DNA of 64,000 nucleotides from Haemonchus contortus (taxonomy: Eukaryota > Nematoda > Chromadorea > Rhabditida > Trichostrongylidae). Under the pieces are notes generated by a model, which saw only the letters and a list, made by a program, of their open reading frames with translations, did not search any database and was not told where the DNA came from. The position numbers and the translations under genes are program-made. Shown here one piece after another: positions 45,220-58,248 of the stretch. The first letter of the stretch is position 1. Each line of letters opens with the position of its first letter. The DNA lies in NCBI GenBank assembly GCA_000469685.2, contig LS997566.1, forward strand, positions 19,527,045-19,591,044, in the 5' to 3' direction.

Positions 45220-46406
45220 GGTGCGGCTAGCACCAGCGCATAAGTGAGTACTGAAGCAGAGTAGCTTCAATGGATCACTATCTGAGTAGTAAATACTATC
45301 TGATAGAACGCATGGCAAACAACAGCCGACAAATTTCGTTGTCCATGAAAACAACCATTCATGCTAGAGGTGGTGGCGCTCAATCTGGGCGTTACACACG
45401 CAATGAAGATTACTAGCCTTCATGCCACTAGCCCTCTATCGTTATGAAGTCATTTAATGGACGCCAGTGAGAACTATCTTTCCGAGAAAGCCATCGTGGA
45501 AATCTAAGAGCCCCTTATAACTCTGCAATTATGTGTCTTGCCCCCAATGACTGCCCCTTGGTCGATTGGGTACGCTACATTCCGCAACTGGTTTATAAAC
45601 GTCTAGTCCTTTTGAAATGATAAGGTGTTTATTGCCTTTTTCAGCTTCATTGGTTCATTGTCTCTAATACATTCACATTTCAGCGGGCCACCTATTCTAT
45701 TCTTTTTATTTATTTATTTATTTATTTATTTATGCGTTCCATGACGCGCCAGCTATACCAGACGAGGCAGGACTGACAGCGAGACTCAATAACTGATAGC
45801 TATAATGAACGGCAAATAAAACAGTTGTAAGTTTACAGATCAAGGGAGAGGAAAAAACGGAGGTGAAAATAACCAGACCAGAGCGAAGAATTGCAGAGTG
45901 TAGCGAGTGAAAGAGAGATTGTTCGAGCGAGCTGCTTCCCTCGGCGAGCAGGACAAAAGGGGGGGGGAGGGAGTCTCATCTTGACTCGTGTGTTCCCAAA
46001 AATGAAGTCACACGAAGCAATGGAACCCTAAGCCTGAGTCTTCGGAATTAACATTGCAGTTTAAGTCAGCACCAGTCTGCCATGGTGCCCTTTCTCCACT
46101 TTGGAGTGTACCGGAACTTCGAGACACAAATATGCTGACCGCCCAAGTGGAACCGACAAACTTGACAGAAACTGCAACGCATCATTTCAATTTCTCAGGC
46201 TAGAGAAGTCATAGCCGCGTTTCAACGTTCTGGGAGACACCATTAACAGCGAGGGATTTGTTCTGTAGGAGTTGAAAGGACGTCCAAGAGTGAAGCTGCT
46301 AAGCCTGAACAAACTACATACATATAACAAGACACGAAAAACATGACTATAACATGACTTTTTAGTGGTATAGTCCATACATACATGCATGCTAACAAAC
46401 AAACAA
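45220..46406. other. Intergenic; short TTTA array
   Basis: Upstream of the putative Kelch-gene start. It contains a TTTA array at about 45704-45733 and a purine-rich patch near 45955-45972. The minus-strand frame above the ATG at 45219 stays open to 45354, so a longer first exon is possible. Confidence 0.5.
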
Positions 46407-49400
46407 ACATACATACATACATACATACATACATACATACATACATACATACATACATACATACATACATACATACATACATACATACATACATACATAC
46501 ATACATACATACATACATACATACATACATACATACATACATACATACATACATACATACATACATACATACATACATACATACATACATACATACATAC
46601 ATACATACATACATACATACATACATACATACATACATACATACATACATACATACATACATACATACATACATACATACATACATACATACATACATAC
46701 ATACATACATACATACATACATACATACATACATACATACATACATACATACATACATACATACATACATACATACATACATACATACATACATACATAC
46801 ATACATACATACATACATACATACATACATACATACATACATACATACATACATACATACATACATACATACATACATACATACATACATACATACATAC
46901 ATACATACATACATACATACATACATACATACATACATACATACATACATACATACATACATACATACATACATACATACATACATACATACATACATAC
47001 ATACATACATACATACATACATACATACATACATACATACATACATACATACATACATACATACATACATACATACATACATACATACATACATACATAC
47101 ATACATACATACATACATACATACATACATACATACATACATACATACATACATACATACATACATACATACATACATACATACATACATACATACATAC
47201 ATACATACATACATACATACATACATACATACATACATACATACATACATACATACATACATACATACATACATACATACATACATACATACATACATAC
47301 ATACATACATACATACATACATACATACATACATACATACATACATACATACATACATACATACATACATACATACATACATACATACATACATACATAC
47401 ATACATACATACATACATACATACATACATACATACATACATACATACATACATACATACATACATACATACATACATACATACATACATACATACATAC
47501 ATACATACATACATACATACATACATACATACATACATACATACATACATACATACATACATACATACATACATACATACATACATACATACATACATAC
47601 ATACATACATACATACATACATACATACATACATACATACATACATACATACATACATACATACATACATACATACATACATACATACATACATACATAC
47701 ATACATACATACATACATACATACATACATACATACATACATACATACATACATACATACATACATACATACATACATACATACATACATACATACATAC
47801 ATACATACATACATACATACATACATACATACATACATACATACATACATACATACATACATACATACATACATACATACATACATACATACATACATAC
47901 ATACATACATACATACATACATACATACATACATACATACATACATACATACATACATACATACATACATACATACATACATACATACATACATACATAC
48001 ATACATACATACATACATACATACATACATACATACATACATACATACATACATACATACATACATACATACATACATACATACATACATACATACATAC
48101 ATACATACATACATACATACATACATACATACATACATACATACATACATACATACATACATACATACATACATACATACATACATACATACATACATAC
48201 ATACATACATACATACATACATACATACATACATACATACATACATACATACATACATACATACATACATACATACATACATACATACATACATACATAC
48301 ATACATACATACATACATACATACATACATACATACATACATACATACATACATACATACATACATACATACATACATACATACATACATACATACATAC
48401 ATACATACATACATACATACATACATACATACATACATACATACATACATACATACATACATACATACATACATACATACATACATACATACATACATAC
48501 ATACATACATACATACATACATACATACATACATACATACATACATACATACATACATACATACATACATACATACATACATACATACATACATACATAC
48601 ATACATACATACATACATACATACATACATACATACATACATACATACATACATACATACATACATACATACATACATACATACATACATACATACATAC
48701 ATACATACATACATACATACATACATACATACATACATACATACATACATACATACATACATACATACATACATACATACATACATACATACATACATAC
48801 ATACATACATACATACATACATACATACATACATACATACATACATACATACATACATACATACATACATACATACATACATACATACATACATACATAC
48901 ATACATACATACATACATACATACATACATACATACATACATACATACATACATACATACATACATACATACATACATACATACATACATACATACATAC
49001 ATACATACATACATACATACATACATACATACATACATACATACATACATACATACATACATACATACATACATACATACATACATACATACATACATAC
49101 ATACATACATACATACATACATACATACATACATACATACATACATACATACATACATACATACATACATACATACATACATACATACATACATACATAC
49201 ATACATACATACATACATACATACATACATACATACATACATACATACATACATACATACATACATACATACATACATACATACATACATACATACATAC
49301 ATACATACATACATACATACATACATACATACATACATACATACATACATACATACATACATACATACATACATACATACATACATACATACATACATAC

Positions 49401-50839
49401 ATACATACATACATACATACATACATACATACATACATACATACATACATACATACATACATACATACATACATACATACATACATACATACATACATAC
49501 ATACATACATACATACATACATACATACATACATACATACATACATACATACATACATACATACATACATACATACATACATACATACATACATACATAC
49601 ATACATACATACATACATACATACATACATACATACATACATACATACATACATACATACATACATACATACATACATACATACATACATACATACATAC
49701 ATACATACATACATACATACATACATACATACATACATACATACATACATACATACATACATACATACATACATACATACATACATACATACATACATAC
49801 ATACATACATACATACATACATACATACATACATACATACATACATACATACATACATACATACATACATACATACATACATACATACATACATACATAC
49901 ATACATACATACATACATACATACATACATACATACATACATACATACATACATACATACATACATACATACATACATACATACATACATACATACATAC
50001 ATACATACATACATACATACATACATACATACATACATACATACATACATACATACATACATACATACATACATACATACATACATACATACATACATAC
50101 ATACATACATACATACATACATACATACATACATACATACATACATACATACATACATACATACATACATACATACATACATACATACATACATACATAC
50201 ATACATACATACATACATACATACATACATACATACATACATACATACATACATACATACATACATACATACATACATACATACATACATACATACATAC
50301 ATACATACATACATACATACATACATACATACATACATACATACATACATACATACATACATACATACATACATACATACATACATACATACATACATAC
50401 ATACATACATACATACATACATACATACATACATACATACATACATACATACATACATACATACATACATACATACATACATACATACATACATACATAC
50501 ATACATACATACATACATACATACATACATACATACATACATACATACATACATACATACATACATACATACATACATACATACATACATACATACATAC
50601 ATACATACATACATACATACATACATACATACATACATACATACATACATACATACATACATACATACATACATACATACATACATACATACATACATAC
50701 ATACATACATACATACATACATACATACATACATACATACATACATACATACATACATACATACATACATACATACATACATACATACATACATACATAC
50801 ATACATACATACATACATACATACGTACATACATACATT
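46407..50839. repeat. 4.4-kb ACAT tetranucleotide microsatellite
   Basis: The ACAT unit runs without a single visible break from 46407 to 50824 (4418 bp, about 1104 units). It has imperfect edges: AAAC units on the left (46396-46406) and GTAC/ATTC variants on the right (50825-50839). Because 4 and 3 are coprime, the array is open in several frames on both strands, reading IHTY or MYVC repeats for about 1500 residues. These are not proteins. It begins about 1.2 kb from the putative start of the Kelch gene. Confidence 0.97.
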
Positions 50840-52452
50840 CGTACATGCATCCTTTTTAAGGCAGCGGCGTATACTTACTTCAGCGTGTGATAAAGGGATT
50901 GACTGGATCGCAAATATGGGAAATGATAACCAGTCGAAGAATAACAAGCTCGATAAGAGGTCTCAGAATCTTCTGCTTCTAAACTGTACGCCATAAACAT
51001 ATGGACAACACTTAGGCGCGTGTCGCTTGTGCTTGACCCACTGCCGAAAATGCGGCAATGGGCAACAGGTGTGTTAGAACGTTTCCCGTCTTTTGGAATC
51101 ATGAGGATCAATACATGAAAAGTTGTAGCGATCGCAACAGTTATGGGTGAAGAGATTGCTTGAACCGTATATGTTAGCAGCGAGTGGGATTCTCTTTCCC
51201 GGAGTGAGGATAAAGGGATTACAATAATTCAGTTCGAAAAATTACTATGACAATCAAAAACGATAGAAGTAGAAAGGTTAGGACGTAGTTACTCCGTTCC
51301 TTTTGCGGTGGCTGAACCTGAGTCGAATTGAAATAGAATGATGTACCTTTGCTCATGAATACAGCTTTTATAAGAATGAACATTTTGAGCAACAGGTAAC
51401 GTACAAGAATACAGAAAGCATAGCGAATACGTGGGTATCATTGGACAGGGAGAGGGAAAAACATGTTCTGACATGATCTTGGCCTAATGCCGCATTTCTA
51501 GCAAGAAGAGTCGCCTCTATTTTTAGATAAAACCGGCATATACCACATAGCTTTGTGTTATTTGTGCCTCAGTTACTTTTTTAGAATAAGACAAAAGATA
51601 TCGCAACAGTGTACGTTGACAAAGATGATTCATAAGTAAAATGTTAAGCATGCTATTAATTTCCATTTTAAGTTGACTGGCGGCTAATTAGATACCTTTA
51701 CCGGCTGTCTAGACTTTAACATCATCCATATAGAAAACGTATCCCCCCTTCAAGCATCCACAATAATGGTCCGACAGAATAGCAATGAGCCCGCACTATC
51801 GTTTCGCTCGTGTCGTAGACGTATTCAAACGCTGACTTCGAAGCTGCCTTCCAATTCTGCGAAACTATTATGGGAACGAAGTAACGAAACTATTTCTCCT
51901 TCCCCCCTCCCTTCCCCTTCCTGTGTTACACCACTGGGTTGAACACATAGCCGATCCAAGTTGTTGCTGTGCTTTGCAACGACGTCGCAGTTGGTTTTTC
52001 GGCGGACTCATAGGCATGACACGAAATCCGAAGCCTCGTTGCATGCTGGCTTTGCTTTTTCATGAAACGTACCCTAAACGATTGCAAGATGATTTTACCC
52101 TCAAAACTGACTACTTATCACCCTCCCTCTCATCTTAGGAGTTCGGAAATTGGTACTACATGAGGAACTTTCCTCGCCACTGCAGACCGACGAAGTATTC
52201 TTCTACCGTATATATATATATATATATGTCTTGAACAGGCTGCGGCCAAGAACCAGGCCACTTTTGAGCGACACGGGAAGGCCGCTATATTTCCTTGGTG
52301 GATGTTTTTAAATATTTCTCTGCAATTTTACCATTTCTTATCACTCTCCGAATTCTATATTTCCACCCACTTGTCACTCCAACGTGCGAGACACCGATGT
52401 CAACAAAAAGGGCTTTACAAAAGCTCTGAGGGTTCAGTTTCAATGAAGTATC
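50840..52452. other. No recognisable gene
   Basis: Short open frames without motifs. A TA-dinucleotide run lies at about 52209-52227. No supported splice pairs. Confidence 0.4.
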
Positions 52453-53154
52453 TTAAAGGCACGGTTCACGATAAAAATGGTTTCGGGGTTTTGCATATGG
52501 TATGAATTCGGGGCCCCCTCGGATACCATCTTTGCCGAAAAGAGGTCGAAAAACGGTCTGGATAGGGAACAATAAGGGGCCGGAGAGTGAGCCACGGTCA
52601 ACCTCCGCCCCCCGCTAGGCTAACTACGAAATCTGATTGTCGTTCACAACATTCGCACTGGAGCTAAGTTGGTGAAAAAAAGATAAGCTGATTGGCAAAT
52701 TGCCAAACAATTGAAAATACTAGCATGAAATTCATGAAAGAACACAATTCAACGAAATAAAAACATATAGAAGAAGATTTCACCGTAAAAACATTAATAT
52801 AATCAAATTTACTTACTTTCTCGTCCCGGCGAATTGATTCCGCAGCATAATTCAGCTTAATGGCAGCGGAAAATGGTTTTAACGAATAAGCCGAAATCAG
52901 CTGTTTTGGTGTGCTGGGTGCAATTGCAAACACTGCGTCACGTTTGTCTGACTTGCCCGAAAATTCCCTTATCGCCGTTTTCTGGCCGTGTTACTCGTCC
53001 AACCCCCCTTTTCTCTTCTTTCTTGAAGTTTTCTATTCCCTTTTATTCATCGTTTTTCGCGTTTTCTCCTTTTCCATTGTACTAATGTAGGCCGTATCTA
53101 AAATTTTTCGTCAAAAACCGAATACCCCAAAATTATCGTGAACTGTGCCTTTAA
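52453..53154. mobile_element. TTAA MITE, family B (best copy)
   Basis: TTAA at both edges (52453-52456 and 53151-53154). Between them, terminal inverted repeats read AAAGGCACGGTTCACGATAA at the left and TTATCGTGAACTGTGCCTTT at the right, with one mismatch. The interior is non-coding and includes GGTCGAAAAACGGTCTGG, shared with other copies. A TTAA target is typical of piggyBac-like elements, but the ends do not begin CCC, so the class is open. Confidence 0.85.
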
Positions 53155-53310
53155 CCGATTGGTGGCCTAGCCACTTGAAGCGATGCCAATGATGGAAGGG
53201 GAACCGAAGACGGATAAAACCTGTACTTATCCAGGACGCGGACGAATTATGTAGACGTAATCCCTGCTTCTGCTGCGTTGGGTCAATTTACACCTTTCGT
53301 CTCCTCGCAG

Positions 53311-53553
53311 GTGCGTGTGTGTTTGGTATCCTGCACGTGGACTCGGCCAAAAGGTTGCATCTGAGAGGCAGGAAAGCATATGAGAGGCAATTCAGAGTTG
53401 CTTCTGATGAAAAGTCTCTTACAATACTGACTAGCTGCCCGCATTCTATCCAACCCACACTTCAGCGTCCGGCAAGCTACTCGTGGGCATTCATACGCCA
53501 AAAAATACAAATAAGCCTCACATCCGTGAACCTGAACCTTAAGCACGGCAGCG
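53311..53553 (+). CDS. Candidate internal exon, function unknown
   Basis: An acceptor (CTCCTCGCAG) is followed by an open frame of about 80 residues containing VFGILHVDSAKRLHLRGRKA and PTLQRPASYSWAFIRQ. A strong donor, G-GTAAGT, lies at 53554. I do not recognise the protein, and partner exons were not found. It lies 160 bp right of the TTAA MITE. It may be chance. Confidence 0.25.
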
Positions 53554-54702
53554 GTAAGTAGGACACCTCAATAGACACAGCTCAGTTTAAACGAAAGGGG
53601 AAGATAGCGTCTGTATTCTTGATGCGCTCAATATTAGCTCTAGAACAACACTATAGAGCTGCACCTAGGGACTCATGACGGATGAGCTGACTGAAAGCTA
53701 TTATGCCCGTGTTTATCATCCAGAACTCGCTGTTTCAGAAGCCTTTTCCTTAAAGTCGGATTTTCGAGTCATCTGAAAGACGTTCCATAATGGAATAGAT
53801 CATAAAAAATTCGATCAAAGTTATGGCTGACTCACGTCGCCAATGTTCAGGAGTTCTAAGGGATCTGACCATAGTCTCCTACGAATGACGTCCGTGTTGC
53901 GATTGCGAGGACACCCGAGGAACTCGATGATCAAAGGGCGAAAGGCAATGTAGGTGATAGATCACAGAATTTGGCTGAGGGCACCGGTAGGGGATTATTA
54001 AGGAATGAATCAATAAAGATTTATGCCCTCGGAAAGGATAGTGAAATGTGCTCGTGAAGAAGCTTTCTCCATTCTAGGCGCCAATTATGTTACCCTCTGA
54101 CACGGAAAATCGGGCCGATGTACCAGGAGACCAGGCGGTCGCTGATAAAGCTGGATTTTAAAACCCTTTCGTATAAATAAGACAGAAGGTAATTAAGTGG
54201 AATTCATATTCTGGTGGAGGAAGAGGACTGGACTACACTTCTCCCGACGAAAGCGTCGGAGTGGGGTAACATCTCCTTTTCAAGTTCATCCGACTTCCTC
54301 CGTAAGAAGGGTGTCGAATGCTCAAAATTTGCAGAAGAGGTCCTCTTCGACGACTCTTCACATTAACAAAAGGCGATGTGATTCCACTACTAACATTTAC
54401 AAGTAAAGGGAGACCAAAAATAATACAAGTGATAGCGCGGCAGCTGCCCATACATTGCTCGAGCCAGCTACCCCCGAAAGAAAGTAAACTCAGTACGGGC
54501 ATTCTGCTATTACAGTAATCCGGTTGTGGGTCTTGGCGCAAGCCATACTCTTGATGCCTCGCTTACGCCTATCTGCCCCACAACTCACCCCGAGTCCTTG
54601 CCCAAAGTCTAACCAGGATGGGTTTGGAAGACGTGGGTGGTGTAACGTTACAGTAAAAAGGTAGTTCAGTTATATATCAATTGAGCGATGGGAAAGAGAT
54701 AC
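53554..54702. other. No recognisable gene
   Basis: Overlapping open frames of both strands at 54197-54541 show no motif. Confidence 0.35.
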
Positions 54703-54772
54703 GCGTGGGCGGATTGAACCGTAGCCTACTCTATGCGAAATTACATTCCAGCACGAGCCTAACCCCATGACA
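54703..54772 (-). repeat. tRNA-derived SINE-like fragment, copy 1
   Basis: The minus strand reads TAGGCTCGTGCTGGAA..., later GTAGGCTACGGTTCAATCCG and then CCCACGCG. GGTTCAATCC is a B-box match, and the arrangement matches the copy at 56062-56142. No closing acceptor-stem pairing. Confidence 0.5.
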
Positions 54773-54964
54773 TATGTGTAGCTAGAATGGGTGCGGAAGA
54801 CGCGTGTTGTGACCCTTTGTAATGCAATTTATTGAGCGATGAGTGTGCGAGTGGGCCTGTAGTTATTTAAGCCTCCGGTGGTAACGGAGTAGTGTTTCAC
54901 AATAGAGTAATAAGTGCGGACGTTACCGCTACACAACACACAATAATGGTAAACAATCCTTACT

Positions 54965-55440
54965 ATATATAAAACCGCAAATGTCCGTTTGTTTGTCCGT
55001 TTGTACGTTTGTCTGTTTGTCTGTAACACTATCTTATATGGTGCCGTTTTGAAATCAACTGAAACAGCTCAGACAGGTTGGAACAAGTGGGGAATGAGCC
55101 GGGCTCCTTGGGTACACTTGACCTGAGCTGGGCTCCGTCTACTAGGGGCGGGGCTTGCGCGGATAGTGTGGCTCACCGGAAATCTGTAACTCCTTTGCTC
55201 CTGAGCCTAGAGTATTCAAATTTGGTAGAGATGTAGGCGGCAAGATGGGAAAACTAATGGTAGGTGATAGGTGTAGACTCCGCCCACTGGGGCGGGGCTT
55301 CCCCAGAAATAGTCGATTTGGACCTGAGGCGTAAAAATTCGGTAGAGATGTAGGCGGCAAAATGCAAACCAATGGTAGGTGACAGGTGTAAATTCCGCCC
55401 ACTGGGGATTCCGCCCAAATACGGACCTGCCTGTCGTGAC
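54965..55440 (-). repeat. Dispersed repeat family C, copy 5 (inverted)
   Basis: It starts AAATGTCCGTTTGTTTGTCC, then has units with TCAAATTTGGTAGAGATGTA, GCGGCAAGATGGG and ACTCCGCCCACTGGGG. These are the complement of the ACTCC-ACCAAATTTGAA and CATCCTGCC blocks of the plus-strand copies. The minus-strand open frames at 55142-55451 arise from these units. Confidence 0.65.
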
Positions 55441-56061
55441 ATAAAATTCAAAACAATATATTGGCCAACGAGATCGTCGATGCGTAGGCTATCAAATGCC
55501 TACTGCGACTGGTGCACATAAATGTCAGAGTGTAAATAAATTTCCTTCTCATCTCCAGTGAACTACAGGCATTCCACAATGGTTGGAGATAAACAAGAAA
55601 TTAAAGTTTTCAAGGTCTTTCCATGACTTCTAGGATTATCTCAGTTAGCATATGGATAAACGAGGTTAATGGTTGCCAAATGCAGTTTGCTAGAAATACG
55701 CGCTCTCGATAATCGGCTTATGATGCTATTATTTTGGGCGGGAGAACGGTACTGTCCATTTTTTCGAAAAGGGTGGTTACTGTGTTGCTAAGACGATTAC
55801 GCTCCAGGTTATCTTCAAAGAAATTCGTTTATCGCAAGCCATGAGACGCGCACGGTATCGTGCTCAGCCCAATTGGTACTCTATAAGGCAGGCAACTTAC
55901 GTCTTGCTTTGACGATTTAAGCAAGAAGAGAAGTGCGGACCCACCTATCTCGGGTCCGCTTGACCCCGCTATGAGGGGCGTGGGTTCAATTAGAGAGTCG
56001 TCTCAGACGGCGACGATATAGTTATAATGAATCGTCGGCGTAGACGACGGTAATGACAGAA
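55441..56061. other. No recognisable gene
   Basis: It contains a short hairpin-rich segment near 55935-56050 (GGACCC...GGGTCC, and GTCGTCT-GACGGCGACG repeats) next to a GGGTTCAATTA B-box-like run at 55981-55991. Probably another decayed tRNA-related repeat. Confidence 0.35.
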
Positions 56062-56142
56062 AAGCGTGGGCGGATTGAACCGTATCTTACGCTGTGCAAA
56101 ACCATAAGTGATTTCCAGCACGAGCCTAACCCTGGGCTACGA
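56062..56142 (-). repeat. tRNA-derived SINE-like fragment, copy 2
   Basis: The minus strand reads TAGCCCAGGGTTAGG (A-box-like), GCTCGTGCTGGAA and, about 50 bases on, GGTTCAATCCG (B box) followed by CCCACGC. It is better preserved than copy 1. The plus-strand frame at 56053-56415 overlaps it and has no recognised motif, so I do not call it as a gene. Confidence 0.55.
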
Positions 56143-57428
56143 CCTATCGAGAAACCAACTCGAGAGGTAGTTGTGAGCTATACAGCAAGCGAGGTCGCTT
56201 GTAACGACAAGATCTCCTTTCAACTCGTCGTATATGAGACGGGTGAGAGTTTGCGTATTCAAACAAGGTCATGTTGTGAAAGGAAGTATATTGCCCGTGA
56301 AGTTCTTCAGCCACTACAATTCATTTCACCGCAAAGTCACTGTAGGAGCAGAGTGCCAGTACTAGATTTTCATTTTGTTCCCTCCGTTACTTCCTTTTAT
56401 GTGAATTACGTGTAGTACGATAACATATAGGCCGCATTCATACTAGGTGCCGTGTACGGCGGTCGAGGGCCGTAGACGGCGCTCGAGTGCAGTAGACGGC
56501 GGTCTCGGCGCCGTCTACGGCCCTCGACCGCCGTCTACGGCCCTCGACCGCCGTCTACGGCCCTCGACCGCCGTCTACTGCACCACTCGACTGCCGTCCA
56601 CGGCACCAGTCTTACGAAACCAATCGATGACAGCTCCCATTGATGACTCATCCTACGGGATGACTGTTTGAGATAATTGTGCTCCTTCTTCTCTTCGCTC
56701 GTAGCAGATTTTGTTGTGATTTTCATTTTGTATCACGTCCCGTGCTTATTACCGATCTTCCGTGCGCGTAATGGTCGCTTGAGCTCATTATTTTTTCACT
56801 TATTTTTCTTACCCCTCTTATTTCAATAATTTGTTGTGGGAATTTTTCTATTTTATTTTTTCTATAAAATTTTTTACTTCTATTTTTTTCTGCTTTATAT
56901 TCTAGCTAGTACTGACATCATTTGGTTCCGAAATAATGATTTTGTAAGTGTGAATAGTATACTATAGAATAATAAGAATGAAAAAAGGCACGCATAACAC
57001 ACCAGTACTAACTAGAATATAGAGCAGGAAAAAATAGAAATAAAAAATTCGAATAGAAAAATTAGAAAAAATGAAATAGAAAAATTCCCACAACAAATTA
57101 TTGATTTCGACCGTGTGCATGCGCCCTGAGCGGTCGTGTCGGCCATCGCTCTGATATTGATTATCTCTGCTCGGCAGTGGACTATTGAGCCTTCTTAGGC
57201 TTTCTTGCTGGGATACAGCACTGCCCTCGCATATTCGCATATTCGTTCTCTATGTAGCTGCATTTGGCCGACTGCTGAGCTCCAGCCACCTCTAGTGTAA
57301 TCTGTCTACATTTCGTCGAAGTTTATTTGCTACTATTACTCTTCAGTACGCCTATCTCGTTCGGTCAATTATAGCTGGTCAAAATTTGTTTCCTGAAGTT
57401 TCCATTTTGATCTGCCTATCGATTTGTG

Positions 57429-58213
57429 ATGGATACTCCGTTAAGATCCTCGACTCTGCCTGCTTTCAAAAGACGGCACGTTGATGTTTACTCGCCGGAT
57501 AAAGAGGATAAGCTTATGAATCTTATCAATTCGGATGACAGTTTGCCGCCTTATATCAAAATCATCTTGGAGGTCCTTAGAGATACCAGAGATCAAATGG
57601 TTACGATCAATCAATGGTGCGGTCGATTATCTGAGGAAAATGAAAAACTCAAAGCTGAGAACTCTGAGCTCAAAAAACTTCTTGAATCCAATGAAACACC
57701 TCCTACCAAAGATATCTCTCCATCTTCTCCTTCCTTTCCTCAAGGGAATGATTCTGTTTCTCTTGAACGCGAACTCGAGCGAACTCGTTCTGTTGTTATT
57801 CATGGAATTCCAGAATTTTCTTCTCCTATGTCTGTCAATAGGGCTTTTGCTGACTTCAATACTGTGTTGTCTATTCTTAATCATCTGGATGTGGAGTGTA
57901 TTCCATGTAATGTTTATCGTCTCGGTAGACCTGATAGCAATCGCTCGCGCCTTGTAAAGTGATATTCCCTTCTTCAGTTTTTCAACGCATTGTGCTTAAG
58001 CGTGCTTCCCGAATGCGCTCGTTCTTTTACCAAGGGGTTTACATCCGCCCCTCTCGCACTAAAGAAGAGAGGGAGCGCATCCGGAAAGAGCAAGCAACAG
58101 CCAAAAGGAACTCATCTCAATCACAGTCTGTCACTGTTGATGTCGACGCTATTGAGACTGTCTCTCCTACCTCGGTTAGCAATAATGTTAGTGGTAATTC
58201 AAAAAACGTTTAA
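57429..58213 (+). pseudogene. CR1 ORF1 protein with one frameshift
   Basis: ATG at 57429. The first frame to 57962 encodes a predicted coiled coil (SEENEKLKAENSELKKLLES, about residues 58-77) and then an RRM-like segment (RSVVIHGIPEFSS). At 57957-57959 one base appears to be missing. The reading continues in the frame starting VIFPSSVFQRIVLKRASRMR and SFFYQGVYIRPSRT, and ends in a basic, Ser-rich tail at TAA 58211-58213. ORF1 proteins of CR1/L1 type bind RNA as coiled-coil trimers. Without the base loss the protein would be about 260 residues. A programmed shift is possible, but no clear slippery site is seen. Confidence 0.75.
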
Positions 58214-58248
58214 CTCGTCCTCGGTCTTTGGTTGCCTTTTTGAAATGT

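Noticed and set aside
46187..50996. Open frames of about 1500 residues on both strands (IHTY and MYVC repeats)
   Set aside because: They are automatic products of a 4-bp repeat read in threes. No composition or motif of a real protein is present.
56053..56415. 120-residue plus-strand gene
   Set aside because: Its start overlaps a SINE-like segment also found at 54703-54772, and the rest has no family motif or splice support.
57957..57962. Programmed frameshift in CR1 ORF1
   Set aside because: No standard slippery heptamer or downstream pseudoknot is obvious; a one-base deletion is the simpler reading.
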